Source: Pleurodeles waltl (lineage: Eukaryota; Chordata; Amphibia; Caudata; Salamandridae). From it: a DNA stretch of 64,000 nt. Location of the stretch: contig NC_090450.1 in the NCBI RefSeq assembly GCF_031143425.1, positions 217,569,442 through 217,633,441 on the forward strand, written 5' to 3'. The notes below the pieces were generated by a model, which did no database searches, had not been told where the DNA came from, and worked only from the letters and a program-made list of their open reading frames with translations. Below, one piece after another: positions 42,573-54,626 of the stretch (positions within the stretch are counted from its first letter, which is position 1; every line of letters starts with the position of its first letter). Both the position numbers and the translations under genes were made by a program.

Positions 42573-43854
42573 CTGCAATGAGATAGTGACATGTCAATCT
42601 TTGACTGTTGTGGCTGTTGACATGGCACATCATTTACTTGCTACTGGAGGGTCAGTGACGTGAGACAGTCTCCAGGTTGTAGTTGTAAATTATGTGTTGC
42701 ATTGTGCGTCACACATGGAGCAACCTTTTAAGGTATTTTGTGCTTTGATCCCACACCATCAACTGCCTTGCAGACTCCTTGCCCCTGCCACTGCCACCAT
42801 GGTCATGTACCTTCCTATTCACCATGGTGAACATTCCCACAGTAGTGTAACATGTGCTGTCACTCTTTTGGTGCTATAATGCATTGGCACCATGAATGAT
42901 GGCACTTGTGCAGCAAAGCACGGGTAGATCCATTTCATACAATGCTTGTGGTACATTGTCATCTGCCTTTAGCAGGCCCCACACATGTGCTAATTGGATG
43001 GGACAGTGCAACCATTAGAGGTTGTCTGCCCCATTAATTTGTCCCCCACTACATTTGAGACATTTCATTGCAATAGCATATCTACCACATGCATATGTTG
43101 GGCTAAGGATGTGGAATGTGGATCAATGCATGCATTTTGAGACTTTGTTCATGTGAAACAAGGGGAATGTGCAGCTTGGATCTACATGGGCAACTATTTG
43201 TATGATGGTACAGTTGCATTACAAGCTAGTGACATTGTGCCAGTCATGCAACTATGATGCCACTTGTGCCAGTTCTTGCACATGTAGATGTCCTGTTATG
43301 CAGAGCACCAACCATTCACACAACACAGACAACCCTGTTACATGACAATATTGAAGCTACTTGTACTCCAGCACAAATGATGGTCACAGACATGCCCATG
43401 TTTTGAATTAGTTCACTTTTGTGCCCATTCCCAAATAGCGCATGGAGGTATGTGGAGTTGTTGTTGGTCCACCCTGTGCGGGTTGAGTTCCTCAGGTTGC
43501 ACACTGATTTTTTCTCAAGTAGCACAGCTCAGTGCAGTAACAATATAAGTTGCACAGCACTGCACCACTTTTGAAATGCAAGAATGCGCCATGTTTACTG
43601 GAATACAGCACACCCCTACGTTTCCACCAACTCCTGTGTAGATATGATCTCCCTCCACCAGCGCAGGCATCCTTGAACCATAGTTAAGGGGTGCTTGCAT
43701 TGAGGGGGTGGATTGTTTATATGCAGAGAAGTATCCCTTCCCTTATGGCAAGGTGGCATTTCTATGGGTGCTGCAGGACGCAGCACACATGAGAAAGACA
43801 ATGACACAAGGACGAAAGAAAATATTTTGCCTTGTTGCACCATCCTAACATTAC

Positions 43855-43904
43855 CACTGGGGTGGTGTTGACTTCAGTCACAGTCTCTGATGAAGATGTT
43901 GGAT
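43855..43904 (-). pseudogene. H4 MybB exon 2
   Basis: Bounded by CCCCAG (43906-43905) and GTAATG (from 43854), 50 bases. It joins exon 1 in phase 1 to read DPTSSSETVTEVNTTPV. Confidence 0.5.
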
Positions 43905-44216
43905 CTGGGGCAAAAACAATATGTAGTGGGTGTTTTTGTGGCACAGTCACACTTATTGCACGTCCCTTCCAGTCAATGTGCTGCATATTTACAAGGTGGT
44001 CTAAAGCCTAAGTAAGTGGCTTATGACCACATTGTGTCTATGTCAGAGTGCACTGTGCAGACAGAGCATAACTACAAGCGTGGCTTGGGTGGGGATGGGC
44101 ATTTTGATTCAGGGCCTATGTGTCCTGATGCAACCCTTTAGCATGCATTGAGTGTGTCCGATGTGACTCCCCCTCTGGCATTTGTGAGATTCCAGATAGT
44201 AACCCCTGCAACTTAC

Positions 44217-44694
44217 CCTGCATTTGTGGTAGTTCTTGGTTGTCTGTGTTGTTCTGTTCTGTGATTCCAGTGACCAGCTCTTCCAGGATGACCAATGCCA
44301 CCATCTCCTCCGTTCGTCCAGGTCTTCCTGGACTTCCATCTGCAGTCTGCAGTGCTGCCTTTCGGTCCCTGGTGAGTAGCTCCTTAGTTCTGTGCTTGCA
44401 ATTGTGCCAGCGCTTCTTGCAATCAGTGACAGTCCTTATCACCTCTGCCACACTGTTGACTTTGTCTAATATTGCCTGCCAGATGGCCTCTCTCCTACCT
44501 ATTGGCAATTTGGAGGTGATGAAGAGCTGGTGTTGGTGCTCCGACACCTCTATGACCAAGATGTCATGCTCCTCCTCACTAAAACTACCCTTTTGCTTCC
44601 TCTTCTCCTTCTCCTGGGACTCTACTGGACCCTCCTGGCTGGTTCTTGGCTGATTGGGATCTCCCTGGGGTCTCTCCTGACCTGCATTCTCCAT
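44217..44694 (-). CDS. H4 MybB exon 1: Myb/SANT-like DNA-binding domain
   Basis: ATG at 44692-44694; 478 bases to a GTAAG donor (from 44216), phase 1. After a polar leader (MENAGQERPQGDPNQPRTSQ) the domain reads FSEEEHDILVIEVSEHQHQL, then REAIWQAILDKVNSV, then VTDCKKRWHNCKHRTKELL. This is the three-helix Myb/SANT-like pattern with Trp in helices 2 and 3, as in Harbinger Myb-like proteins and NAIF1-type host proteins. The exon has no lesion. It lies about 300 bases from the right tip, exactly as MybB does in H1. Confidence 0.8.
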
Positions 44695-44699
44695 CTTGT

Positions 44700-45012
44700 C
44701 TTCCCAAATGTTAGTTTTTTTATGCTACTGAGGTTAAATATGGTGCTAACTCTTTTCGCTTAAAAAAAAAGTGCTGCAAAACAGTCTAGCGACACTTTTG
44801 CAGCCTTAGCAACATTTTTTCTTCCAACAGGTTGCAGTGGTTAGCATCATTTTTTTTTGGGTGATAGCCATTCCTAAGCGCCATTGTGCGCCTTAATTTA
44901 ACTGTGGCGCACAGATGGCGTTAGGCAATGACGTTAACTCATGGTAAATGTTTTGATGCACAACTGAACTTAAGCTAGAGCAGTTGTGCGTCATTTTTCT
45001 TAAATATGGGCC
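44700..45012. promoter_or_regulatory. H4 right terminal region
   Basis: Contains foldback-rich sequence with TGCGCC/GGCGCA and GACGCACAACTG-like words shared with the 0.9-kb MITEs. It ends CTTAAATATGGGCC, the inverted copy of the left tip. Confidence 0.65.
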
Positions 45013-45015
45013 TAA

Positions 45016-45889
45016 GTGTTTTGCACACTTTTGTCACTGGGCTAAATTTGGTCTACATTTGGGTGATATTTGTGCCATATTTGGGCTCTTTTTTCTCTGG
45101 TGGTTATTTTGGGAGACTTATTTGTTATGAAGTTCCTCATTTACTGCAGTATCCTCAGTAAAACATGCTTTCAGTTTTCCACTTCAATTCCATCAAGATT
45201 GAGTTCAGATGTGCCAGATGTCTGGCATTACTTCGGAATGGTAGCAGTCTAGTTGCTCATTAGAACACTCTAGTAAAGTTGCTGATCACCAGGAAGTTAA
45301 CTGGCAGCCTTGTCATAAGTAAGTCTCTTATCGCTCTAGTTGTTATGGCTGAGAATGATAGTGTGAATTTACTGAAAATATGCTTCCATTTTAGCTTCTG
45401 GAGCACCTTCCATGACCTTAATGGGAAAATCATGAGAAAACAGTTTCTCTCAAACCTGATTCATGTAATCCGAGCAGAAGGCTTTTTCACAGGGTAAAAT
45501 CACGTTAGAACATGACATAATTCTTGAACTTAGCATGGTGTCCTCAACAAATGATTTAAATTGTAACTAAAATCTGTTATCATCCTTCCTTTATATGTTT
45601 TCCTTTTGTGACCGCAAAATGTATCATTCACTACAATACATTTCAATAGGTGCTATCATGTATATTGGTCCCAAGATGGGACTTCAACCAGGAAGTGCTG
45701 ACAGCCAATCAGATCTCACAATGAGATCTGAGCTTAGGCTCCACCCAGATATTTATACATTGTTTCCTTTTAATAACTCCAAAACTACTGAAAGGATTTA
45801 CACCAAACAGCAAAAAGCACGATCTGTGCACCAAGATCAAGCTTACTACCAAATTTGGTGCTCAGCAGTTCGGTCTGAAGACGGTGTAG
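45016..45889. other. H4 right flank
   Basis: No gene recognised. The segment 45690-45860 (TAACTCCAAAACTACTGA and a palindromic ATCTCACAATGAGAT) looks like a dispersed repeat fragment leading into the satellite. Confidence 0.35.
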
Positions 45890-47906
45890 AGTGGGGGTAG
45901 AATGCATAGAGTGGAGGAGTGGTGTAGAGTGCTGTATTGGCATTGTGCAGAGTGGAATAGAGTACCATGCCTTAGAGTGTCATGGCATAGATTAGAGTGG
46001 AATAGAGTTGAGTGGTGCAGCAGTGTATAGAGTGGCATAGAGGGAAGTGGAGTGGAATACAGTGGCATAGAATACAATGTAGTGTTGTAGAGTAGAGTGG
46101 CATAGAGTTGATGGGTGAAGAATACAGTAGCATTGAGTGGGGTGGACTAGAGTGGCATGGAGTAGAGTGGCATGGAGCAGAGTGGCATAGAGTGGAGTGG
46201 TGCAGAGTGGCATGGACTAGAGTAGTGTAGAGCAGTTTTTAGAGTGGCATAGAGTAAAGTGGAGTGGAATAGAGTGGCATAGAGTGCAATGTAGTGGTGT
46301 AGAGTAGAATGGCATAGAGGAGATTGGCAAAGAATAGAGTAGCATAGAGTGGAGTGGAGTAGAGTGACATGGAGAAGAGTTGCATGGGGTAGAGTGGCAT
46401 GAAGTAGAGTTGCATAGAATGGAGTGATGTTGAGTGGCATGGATTAGAGTGGTATGGAGTAGAGTGGCATAGACTGACATGGAGTGATGTAGAGTAGAGA
46501 GGAAAAGTGTAGAGTAGATTGGTGTAGAGTAGGGTGACATGGAGTGGAGTGGCACAGAGTGGAGTGCCGGAGAGTAGAGTGAAGTGGAATAGAGGAGAGT
46601 AAACTGACATAGAATGGAGTGGCATAGAGTGGTGTAGTGCAGAGTGGCATATGGTAGAGTGGTGTAAGGTGCTGTGTTGTGGAGTAGAGTGGTGTAGATT
46701 AGAGTGGCGTAGAGTGGCATGTTATAGTGTGTCATAGACTGCCATTCTGTGGAGCAGCCTGGCACAGACTATAGTGGAGTTGCATAGAGTAGAGTTGTAA
46801 AGAGTAGAGTTGAGTAACATAGAGTAAAGTGGCAAAGAGTGAAGTAGTGCAGAGTGCCATTATGTTGTTGAGTGGAGTGGCATAGATTGGAACGGCACAG
46901 AGTGCCACAGACTGGCACTGTATGGAGTGGTGTGGGGTAGAGTGGCATGGAGTGGTGTTGAGTGGAGTGAGGCAGAGTGGAGAAACATAGAGTAGAGTGT
47001 AATGGCATAGTGTCCTGTAGAGTGGCATGGAGCAGAGTGGCTTGGAATAGAGTGGATTGGCGTACAGTGGTGTAGGCTAGAGTGCCAAAGAGTGGAGAAA
47101 AGTAGAGTGGAGTTGTGTAGAGTGGAGAGATGTATAGAGTAGAGTGGTGTAGAATAGAAAAGCATAGAGTGGAGTGGAGTAGAGTGGAGTGAAGTAGTAC
47201 AGAGTGCCATAGAGTGCACTGTGTTGAGCAGCGTAGCGAAGAGCGGAGTGACGTAGAGTGCTGTACAGTAGAGTGGCATGAAGTAGAGTGGAGTGGCATA
47301 CAGTAGAACATAGTTTCATAGACTAGAGTAACAGAGTAGAATGGGATGGAATGGCATTGAACAGTGCGGTGTAGGGTGGATTGGAGTGGAGTAGAGTGAC
47401 ATGCAGTAGAGTGGTGTAGAGTGGCATAGAGTGGCGAAGAATAGAATAGATTGGCTTAGAATTGAGTGGTGTAGGGTATAGTGGGGTATGACAGAGTGGC
47501 ATAGAGTAGAGTGGAATAGAGTAGTGCACAGTAGAGTGGCATAGAGTTGAGTGGCATAGGGTGGCAACCATAAAGTAGAGAGGAGTGGCATTAAGTGGCA
47601 TGGTGTAGAACGGCATAGAATAGAGTGGTATAGAGGAGAGTGGCATAGAGTGGAGTAGTATAGAGTGGCATGGAGTGGATTGTCACAGAGTGTCGTAGAA
47701 TGGCATTGTACAGAGTGGAGTGGTGTAGAGTGGAGTGGAGTGGCATAGAGTGGATTGGCTTAGAGTGGAATGGCATAGAGTAGTTTGGCATAGAGTCGAA
47801 TGGCATAGAATAGAGTGGGATGGACTGGCATAGAGGGGAATGATGTAGAGTATTGTGGAGTGGTGTAGGATGGAGTCATGTAGAGTAGAGTTGAGTGGCA
47901 TCGAAT
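45890..47906. repeat. Pentamer-based satellite, about 2 kb
   Basis: The plus strand is built from 5-base words such as GAGTG, GCATA, GTGTA and GGAGT, usually in decamers of the type TAGAGTGGCA. Order and spelling vary along the array, so it is old or fast-evolving. The words lack stop codons on the minus strand, producing overlapping open frames of up to about 190 codons rich in His, Ser, Thr, Leu and Pro; these are artefacts. H3 is inserted at its right edge. Confidence 0.9.
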
Positions 47907-48486
47907 ATAGGCCCTCATTATGACATTGGCAGTAAATCCCGCTTACCGCCGTAGTTATGGCTTCCAACATACCGTCACAGAGGCGAACATGTGTCTGCCA
48001 CATTATGACACACACACACCAAACCGACAGAATACTGCTACAAACACAAATCCACCAGACCAAAGGTAAGTGTTAAACTGTCGGTTCGAACACCAATACC
48101 ATTATGCCAACAAAACAACGCCTTTCACATTATGACCCACGATTCACCACAGCAGACATTCAATGGCGGTAAGCCATTGGCAGTACACACCGGCGCAGTC
48201 ATAATGGCCACCCAAATATAAAACAACACAACATTGTCCAGAACCAGAAAACACACCTGACACTAATACACACACCCCACATACCCACCAGCAGCACTAC
48301 AAAACACCCACCCACAACACCCACAATCCTTTGCAAACAGCTAAAAACCAATACACCTTGCCAAGCCACTCATACACAGAACTGCCCATACACACCACAT
48401 CTACCTACACATCCCTCACGCATCATAAAAAACAACCCCAACACTTCACACATCCCCCTCTGCATAATACACTCCACACAACACCC

Positions 48487-50025
48487 ATGTCCCCACAAAG
48501 GAACCCCCAGTTCACGATGAGGAGTTGAGGGTCATGGTGGATGAAATCCTCAGGGTAGAGCCACAGCTGCTTTAAGCACAGCTCAAGCAGATTTCCATTG
48601 CCAGGAAGATGAAGCTATGGTGGAGAATTGTAGACTGGGTGAACACTGTGGGACAGCATCCACGAACAAGGGATGACATCAGGAAGAGGTGGAAAGACCT
48701 ACGGGGGAAGGTATGTTCCATAGCAGCAAGGCACCAGCTTGCCATCCAGAGGACTGGCAGTGGACCCCCACCTCCTCCCCCACAACTGACAGCATGGGAG
48801 GAACAAGTCTTGGCAATACTGCATCCTGAGGGACTCACTGGAGTGGCCGAAGGACTGGACACTGGTGAGTCAATATTTACTACCTATCCCCCAATACCTG
48901 CATGCCACTACCACCCCTCCCCCTGACACCCATCACTCCACTCCATCCCACACAGTGCACCACTACAATTAACTAACCTAAATGCCAAGCCCTGCATGCC
49001 ATAACCACTGCATGCACATTCCTCTCAGCCCTGCATGTACACGCACCATCAATGCATACACAGCATGGAGAACTAACAATCCCACAATACATCACCATAC
49101 ACAAACAAAGGTGGCAGGGCAACAGCAACAATATGGGGGAAGCTAGGGATGCAGAATATGTCACATACATGTAGCATAATACACCACTTACATCTCCACA
49201 GGTGCCCCAGCCAATCTTAGTGGCAAGGAGGTGCCAAGGCTACCCAGTCCACCACCAGAAGATGCCCCCAGTGATGACAGAAACTCTGGACTTCTGGATT
49301 AACTCCCTGGCCCATCAGGGACCACTGGTCAGTCGGAAACCCCACCCCACACCCAGTCCACCACAGAGTCTCCCCCATCAGCATCCAACACCACAGCAGC
49401 CACCTAACATCCCTAGACCTCTGTCCCCAGGACACGTCAATCTCTGGTGTGCCCACCTGTACAGGGACCCAGTCCACACCTCACAAGCAAGACAATGAGG
49501 GTCCTGAGGTCAGTGGCAGTGGGCACACCATTCAGGGGACACAGGCACAGGAGGCTAGGAACATTCAGAGGATAGCTGTTCACCAGGGGTAAGACAGGCC
49601 TAGGGAATCGACTTACCAGGAGGCACTCACTAGTGTCCTGGGGGCTTACCAACAATCCCAGGACAAGGTTGGTCAGGTGATAGACATCATGCAGGAGAAC
49701 TAACAACTGCAGGAGGAACACCAGTAGGAGATAAAGAAAAAATTGCAGGCCCTGAACACCACCATGGTCTCCATAACATGGGTGCTGGGTGATATGGCCA
49801 ACATCATGAGGGACTACAAATCACATCAGCGGGCCTGTCCCACTAGTCAATCAACTGACCAGCCCTCCACATCTGTTGCAGCTAGTGGACGGGAGGACCT
49901 ACCACAGGACTTACAGGCCACCAGCACCCCTCCCCCTGCAGAAGGTAAACCACCTCGCAAACAATCCCTGCAACCCAGAAAGACACCAGAGACACTTGCC
50001 AAGACCAATGCCACAGCCAGGAAAA
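48487..50025 (+). pseudogene. H3 MybB, degraded
   Basis: ATG at 48487 (MSPQRNPQF) is soon frameshifted. Exon 1 is readable as MKLWWRIVDWVNTVGQ, DDIRKRWKDLRGKVCSIAAR and WEEQVLAILHPEGL to a GTGAGT donor at 48865. Exon 2 starts at 49202 after CCACAG. It keeps GTQAQEARNIQRIAVHQG, a TAA, then STYQEALTSVLGAYQQSQDK in one frame, so H3 shows the ancestral frame that is shifted in H1. The natural stop is lost and the frame runs on to 50225. Confidence 0.75.
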
Positions 50026-50210
50026 GAGCCCCTCCTGAATGTCCCCCTTGTGTTCCACTGTGTCACCTTGTCCACTTTGAACTGCCATTGCTCCCCTTCA
50101 TATGGGCTCTTGGACACTGGACCTGTGCTACAAACAGACTGGACCACCACACTGGACTTTCCTCTACCTTCACCTATTCCATTGTACCATTCATTCAAAA
50201 TTTTTACTTC

Positions 50211-50216
50211 AATAAA
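50211..50216 (+). terminator. Polyadenylation signal for H3 MybB
   Basis: AATAAACACC, the same wording and position as in H2. Confidence 0.55.
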
Positions 50217-50511
50217 CACCTTTGAACACAACTGGAGCAATAGTGCTTTATCTGTCAGAAATGTGCATTGTATTGAAGTGTATCATCCTGTGCAATTGTC
50301 CAGAACTTTTGTGATCCGATCCAACAAATGGCCTGTAGCAGTTTGTAGTAGTCACATCAGTACACAGTTGTAACCACTCCAGCATCTGCAAAATGGGAAA
50401 GCATAGGTGGCAGTCAGTTGGGATGCTAAGGAAGTGACTGTCATCATGCTACAGCCACACAGAAAATTAATTTATTTGAAGAATGGCCAGTTCTACTGTC
50501 TTACCTGTGTG

Positions 50512-51589
50512 TCATTGGAGGTACTGCCGTATAACTGATGTCATGTTGTCCACATCCTCACCCCCTTCCTCCTCCTCACTGTCCTCAGGGTCCATTGCTG
50601 CCACAGGAGTATTTTCACCCTCCTCCTCCTGCAGATACGGCATGTTATCTGATGGCCAGGTTGTGCAACATGCAGCATACAACAACAATCTTGCAGAGCT
50701 TCTCAGGGGGGTAACAGAGGGATCCACCTGTCACATGGAGGCACCTGAACCTGGCCTTCAGGGGACCGAAGGTCCTTTCAATAATCCTCCTGGTACACCC
50801 ATGAGCATCATTGTACCTGTTCTCAGCCCCTGTCCTCGGATTCCTAACAGGGGTCAAAGGCCAGGATAGGTTTGGTTAGCCAGAGTCACCTGCAAAAAGT
50901 GAGGGGCAAACATTAGACTTGCACAATGGCATGGGGGATGACTCCTGAAGGCATACACTGACATACATTGGGTGGGGACTCAGGCTCACCCATACGCCAC
51001 ACTCTGAGCCTCTGTAGTTGTGCCATCAGTTGTAGGACGCTGCTATTCATCAGGATGAAGGCGTCATGTACCAACCCAGGATACTTGCCAGTGACGTGCG
51101 AGATGTACTGATCAGAAAGGCACACCATCTGAACATTGAGTGAGTGGAAACTCTCCCTATTCCTGAACACCTGTTCATTTGCCCGGGGGGGGAGGGGATC
51201 CAATCCTATATGTGTTCTGTCAATTGCCCCAATAACGTTTGGGATGTGTCCCATTGCATAGAATCCTGCCTTCACAGTGGCCAAATCTTCTACTTGGGGA
51301 AAGCTATGTAGCTGCCCATATGTTTGAGGAAGGCAGTCAAAACCTTTGCCAGCACTATTGAGAACATTGGCTGTGACAGTCCTGCAGTCAAGCCCACTGT
51401 CACTTGGAAAGAGCCTGTTGCCAGGAAATGGAGCACCAGTAGGACCTGCACAAGATGGGGGATCCCAGTGGGATGACCGATAGGAGATAGCAGATCAGGC
51501 TCCAATTGAGCACACAGCTCTGTAATTGTGGCCCCGTCTAGTGTACAGGTGAGTATTATGTACCTGTCCTCCAGCGTAGCCAAGTCCAT
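50512..51589 (-). pseudogene. H3 transposase, broken, with one intron
   Basis: Minus-strand frames give MDLATLEDRYIILTCTLDGA, LEPDLLSPIGHPTGIP, FLATGSFQVTVGLTAGLSQP, then a frameshift near 51290, NVIGAIDRTHIGL (first Asp, with Gly changed to Arg) and LVHDAFILMNSS (second Asp). A 100-base intron (50989-50890) interrupts the Gly codon before DSG. The second exon has a stop right after DSG, then MTPVRNPRTG, RRIIERTFGPLKARF (Glu) and an acidic end IRQYLQ. Inactive. Confidence 0.8.
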
Positions 51590-51889
51590 GAGGGATCTCT
51601 ACACGGGGGCTTGCCTCATCCTCCTATTCCTCTGCCGTGGTAGATACCCAAGGGACAGAAGAGTGAGAAGGGAGTGACAGCATGAAAAATGGATCTACCA
51701 CTTCAGTGTACATATAGCATGTATGTATCAGGACACTGTGAGTACAATCAACACCAATGATGGTGTTTTAATTCTAAAATTGTGCACCAGCACTATAACA
51801 TAGCAACCAATTGTCCTGTATGTAGGGACAGGTGGAAGTGATCTCATTCCACCGGCGTTGGGCGTCATGGCAGAAGGCGGTCTGCACCC

Positions 51890-52005
51890 CGTGCAATTCC
51901 TCATTGGCTAACATAGGGCTCTATGGAGTACAGTATCCAATGAGGATCACCGACGGCGGTGACGGTGTACACCGCCGTGGACGTAACCGCCATTTTCTGA
52001 CTAAA
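51890..52005. promoter_or_regulatory. Bidirectional promoter between MybA and transposase (H3)
   Basis: Opposed ATTGG and CCAATG boxes about 30 bases apart, GGCGGT/ACCGCC words, and ACCGCCATTTTCTGAC ending about 84 bases before the MybA ATG at 52084. Order and spacing match H1 and H2. Confidence 0.6.
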
Positions 52006-52083
52006 ACCTTACTTCATTCCTGACTTTCCACGGGACAACACCTCCAAAGCGTGAGCTGCTGTGACGTGTGTCTGAAACCTGCC

Positions 52084-53820
52084 ATGGCCCATGCGACAAG
52101 GGAAAGGGCCCCTTCCTTCACTTTGGAGGAGTTAGAGCGCCTGGTGGATGGGGACCTACCCCTGTATTGACACCTGTGTGGGCCTCCAGACCAACAGGTA
52201 AGTTCACCATGGGAACGTTGCATAAAACAAGGCTGCATGGATATGTGTGTTTGTGCTGGCAGTGTGTCATTTGGGTGTTGGGTATGGCTGGTGGTAGTGT
52301 ACATGCAGGGCTCCGGGTGACGTGTGTGCCATTTGAGTGGCAAATGATGTTTGAACGCCATATGTGTGACAGGCTGGATATTCGGATTCATGGTGTCCCT
52401 CTGTTTGTGTTTTCCCTGCAGGTCAGGGCCCATCAGTAGCAGGGCTTGTGGCGTGCCAAAGAGGTGGGGACCCTGGGGGTTTATAGCTGGTGGAGCATCC
52501 ACTGCAGGAAACGGTGGGAGGTCCTGAGACGCTGGGACTGGAAGACCATGGAGGTCCAGCTGGGGACGGCCTCACAATGAGAAAGGGGTGCCGTTGGAAC
52601 CTGACCCCCCTTGATGGCCCGCATACTGGCAGTGACCTATCCAGAGCTGGATGGGCGCTTGAGGGCATTACAGCAGCCACAAGGGGGTAAGTCTGGTGTG
52701 TGTGACAACCATCTTTGTTGGCTGGCATGGGATTCTGTTGGTGGATTTTAGTCAGTGGATGCCCCTTTATGCCAGCTCATACATTGCTGCATGGTCCAGC
52801 TCAGGGTTATTAGGTGAATAGCAAAATCTGGATAGCTAGCTAGGTGGCTTTCCATGTCAGACAAGGCTTATTAGGTGCCAGGAGGGGTGCAGACAGCAGT
52901 GTTAGGCTCTAATCCGCTGTGGTACCTAGCAAATGGTATAAACAGTGCAGTGCATACTGCTCAATCTTGGTCCCTATATGTGATGGTGATATGCATGCCA
53001 TCTGTGGTGTTGGTGCTGTAATTGACCCAGTGCTCCCTTTCTTTCTCCTTCCCTATTTTCTTCTGTCATCCATGTGTGCATTAGCATCATCTGGAGAAGG
53101 AGCAGGGGTACCGGCAAGTGCAAGAATGGCAGCCAATGGGACCCAGGAGTCCATGATACCTAGGGGATCAGTGGAGCTGAGGGCGAGGGGAGCATCACTG
53201 TGGGAACAGAAGATGACAACACTGACTCTGAAACCTCCTCTGATGGGAGCTCCCTGGTGGTGGCCGGCACCTCTGGAACCGCCCCATCTACAGGTACAGC
53301 CGCCACCGCCTGTACCAGCACCGCCCTCCCAGTAGCCCCCCATTCAGTTGCCTGTGCCTGCTCACCCAGGAGGGTGGGCATCTCCTTCATCCCAGGCATC
53401 TCAGGCTCTGCCCCAGTGTGCCCTCTTGCCCTCAGTAAGGAGGCTATTGACCTCCTGACATCCATCTCTGTAGGGCAGTCAACCATAGTGAATGCCATCC
53501 TGGGTCTGGCAACCCAGATGCATCAACGCAATGCCTTCCTGGAGGGCATTGACGGTGTCTTGGTGGCCCTACAGAGATCATTTCAGGATCTGGCCTCCTC
53601 TCTGATGGCATCCAGTGTACCTGGTCCTACCATCTACCCTCCAACTACCACCCTCAGACATGTACCCCACACACCACATACACAGTCACTATCACCATCA
53701 CCACCTCATGCAGTACACCCACCTCACTTGCAGACACCACCACAACATCCATCCAAACATCCTGTTTGTCCTCTCCTACCCTGTCTGCCTTTCCAAAGAA
53801 ATGCAAATGCTCACACTTAG
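52084..53820 (+). pseudogene. H3 MybA, degraded
   Basis: Exon 1 runs 52084-52197, 114 bases as in H1, MAHATRERAPSFTLEELERL, with a TGA near its end. Exon 2 runs 52422-52686 with several lesions around HCRKRWEVLRRW. Exon 3 runs from 53085 after ATTAG: ASSGEGAGVPAS, then in another frame SSDGSSLVVAGTSG, RRVGISFIPGISGSA, KEAIDLLTSISVGQSTIVNA and NAFLEGIDGVLVALQRSF, to a stop at 53820. Block order equals H1. Confidence 0.75.
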
Positions 53821-54369
53821 ACCCCCAACAGCCATCCACCTCACACATGCACACTGTCCATGCACCTGCACCCAAGTCTACTCCTCCTACTACCACTCCC
53901 TCTACCTCCACTCCCACCTCCTCCCACATCCTGCCCCAATGTCCCTAAGAATGTTTTCCTTGCCCATCTTGACCTCTTCCCTGCCCCTACCCCCATCCTG
54001 CCTGTAAGTGCAAGGTCCCAACCACCCAGCCCAGCACCTCTGTCAACCAGTCTGCCACTGTTCCCACCCAAAAATGTGCTGCTGGCACTAAGGGGCCCCT
54101 GAGTGGGACAGCAGCCACTCCCAGCAAGGGCACACCTCCACCCCAAAAATGGAGGTCTAGAGTGGCAGAACCTAAGATACAGAGGACAAGGTCAGTGAGG
54201 CACCTCTTAAACCTGGAGGCAAGGACACAAGTCACATGACAAAGGCTAAGGAGGGCCCGCACAGAAATGAACCCAAGGATACCCATCCACCACCGAGGGC
54301 AAGGATCCCTATCCACCACCAGAGGTAGCCTACCCTCCAGAGACTGTAGCCTGGAACTCCCCTCTAGGG

Positions 54370-54626
54370 ACCGTGGGCAAGGAGCCTCCTCCAGAACCAG
54401 TGGGGAAAGAGCCCCCTCCAGAACCAGTGTGCAACGACTCCCCTCCAGGGAAAGTGGGCAAGGAGCCCCCTCCAGAACCAGTGGGCAAAGACTTCCCTTC
54501 AGGGACAGTGGGCAAGGACTCCCCTCCAGAACCAGTGGACAAGGAGCCCCCTCCAGAACCAGTGGGCAAGGAGCCCCCTCCAAAACCAGTGGGCAAGGAG
54601 CCCCCTCCAAAACCAGTGGGCATGAT
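54370..54626 (+). repeat. 27-bp tandem repeat in H3, nine to ten units
   Basis: Units of 27 bases of the type GGCAAGGAGCCCCCTCCAGA plus ACCAGTG. In the open frame they read as the nonapeptide GKEPPPEPV with variants GKDSPPEPV and GKEPPPKPV. It lies in the same slot as the 29-bp repeat of H1 and the 74-bp repeat of H2. Confidence 0.9.

Larger units (their letters stand above)
3755..45012 (+). mobile_element. H4: old PIF/Harbinger transposon expanded by nested insertions
   Basis: The left end GGCCCATATTTAAGAAAA (3755-3772) is matched by the reverse complement of the right end (44995-45012). TAA lies immediately outside both (3752-3754 and 45013-45015). Between them lie a HARBI1-like transposase in pieces (4166-4320, 32745-33267, 34625-34930, plus strand), a MybA-like exon pair (plus strand) and a MybB-like gene (minus strand, 44694-42424). 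A 28.4-kb LINE complex (4321-32739) interrupts the transposase, and the transposase reading continues across it. Other insertions lie at 36015, 38541 and 41537. Without these, H4 would be about 9 kb, near the size of H1. The genes are damaged, so it is a fossil. Confidence 0.8.

Noticed and set aside
44116..44694. A host NAIF1-like gene
   Set aside because: The domain resembles NAIF1, but its position about 300 bases from the H4 right tip and the parallel with MybB of H1 make a transposon gene the better reading.
45862..48063. Many overlapping minus-strand ORFs (up to about 190 codons) rich in His, Ser, Thr, Leu and Pro
   Set aside because: They are translations of the pentamer satellite; all phases are open because the words lack stops on that strand.
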